Assembly: GCF_000716335.1 (NCBI RefSeq)
Contig: NZ_KL591004.1
Span: 416,036-480,035 of the forward strand
Reading direction: 5' to 3'
DNA length: 64,000 nt
Source: Streptomyces sp. NRRL S-118
GTDB lineage: Bacteria; Actinomycetota; Actinomycetes; Streptomycetales; Streptomycetaceae
The notes under the pieces are model-generated. The model did no database searches and was not told where the DNA came from. It was given only the letters and a program-made list of their open reading frames with translations. Every line of letters begins with the position of its first letter. Position 1 is the first letter of the stretch. The position numbers and the translations under genes were made by a program. Shown piece after piece: positions 62,120 to 64,000 of this stretch.

Positions 62120-62416
62120 CCCTTGAACGTACCGGCTTGCGCTGTGGGCGGCGTCCGGGGTGGGGCGACGGACTGCCTTTGCTGCCGACCTGTGACATCC
62201 CCTAGGGGCCGTCTCCCGCGCGGGACCGACGTGCTCCCGGGCCGGTCCCTCGCGGGGCGGACGCGCCGCGGGGCCGGTCCTCCGCGGGGCGGACCCTCCC
62301 GGGACGGACCTGCTGCGGACGGCCCGGGCCGCGGCGTACGAAAGCGGCCGGGCCCGCCCCCGAGGCAGGTCCGGCCGCTCGCGTCCGCTGGTACCGCTCG
62401 CGCGTACCGAGAGGGG
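62120..62416. other. Intergenic region with GC-rich near-repeats
   Basis: Contains repeated words such as CGCGGGGCGGAC and CCGCGGGGCCGGTCC at 62,250-62,300, and the terminator of the Fe-S oxidoreductase at 62,343-62,379 (9-bp stem AGCGGCCGG / CCGGCCGCT). No gene seen. Confidence 0.5.

Positions 62417-64000
<1,584 letters not shown>

Overview
The window is high-GC actinobacterial DNA. Third codon positions are strongly G/C biased, GTG starts are frequent, and the families are typical of the genus, so it is almost certainly Streptomyces or a very close relative. It is a chromosome segment that mixes accessory loci with a few core genes.

Region 1 (1-12,529, all on the + strand, tightly packed) is the right-hand part of a specialised-metabolite cluster that runs off the left edge. 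It encodes a beta-lactam-synthetase/asparagine-synthase type enzyme (3' part only), a TauD-type dioxygenase, a GMC oxidoreductase, a DMT exporter, an ATP-grasp ligase, an HExxH protein, a SAM methyltransferase and a block of lysine-pathway look-alikes: LysA-like decarboxylase, DapD, DapC-like aminotransferase and DapE-like M20 hydrolase. The combination of a beta-lactam synthetase with dap-derived enzymes, an oxygenase, a methyltransferase and an ATP-grasp ligase matches the logic of tabtoxin (tabtoxinine-beta-lactam dipeptide) biosynthesis in Pseudomonas syringae. I infer a tabtoxin-type monocyclic beta-lactam pathway.

Region 2 (12.5-34 kb) is chromosomal accessory DNA. It holds a DUF2637-like membrane protein, a TetR regulator divergent from a fused pectate lyase/pectinesterase, small membrane proteins, a DUF4396/DUF305/DUF6153 group, a SpoIIE-type phosphatase, a membrane protein/XRE/MDR-oxidoreductase operon, two DUF5994 proteins, a YihY protein and a plant-polysaccharide locus. 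The polysaccharide locus has a CBM13-GH74 xyloglucanase, a membrane-tethered sigma factor carrying an AbfB-like sugar-binding domain, and a GH10-CBM13-GH62 arabinoxylanase. A VapBC-like toxin-antitoxin pair follows.

Region 3 (about 36.1-40.35 kb) is the wreck of an integrative element. It retains a NUDIX hydrolase, a twice-frameshifted XRE regulator, two small conserved proteins, an integrase fragment, a terminator and a 46-bp tRNA-Gly att copy.

Region 4 (40,309-58,025) is an apparently complete actinomycete integrative and conjugative element (AICE), about 17.7 kb, inserted in tRNA-Gly(CCC) and bounded by 46-bp direct repeats. It has an XRE/creatininase pair, a GntR repressor with three ACCTAGGT operators, a GGDEF protein, an Spd-type membrane protein, a TraB/FtsK translocase with a CTAG-rich repeat cluster just behind it (candidate clt), Spd proteins, a Prim-Pol plus DUF3987 replication module, an iteron array (candidate origin), xis and int. 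Two repeated RNA-like structures in it are unusual: a 43-bp acceptor-stem/T-arm mini-tRNA shape, and a stem-loop with a conserved 17-nt loop in front of two operons.

Region 5 (58-64 kb) returns to conserved chromosome: tRNA-Gly(CCC), a small zinc-ribbon-like protein, dcd (dCTP deaminase), a phosphoribosyltransferase, a lower-GC membrane protein, a Yip1 protein and an Fe-S CCG-domain oxidoreductase cut by the right edge.
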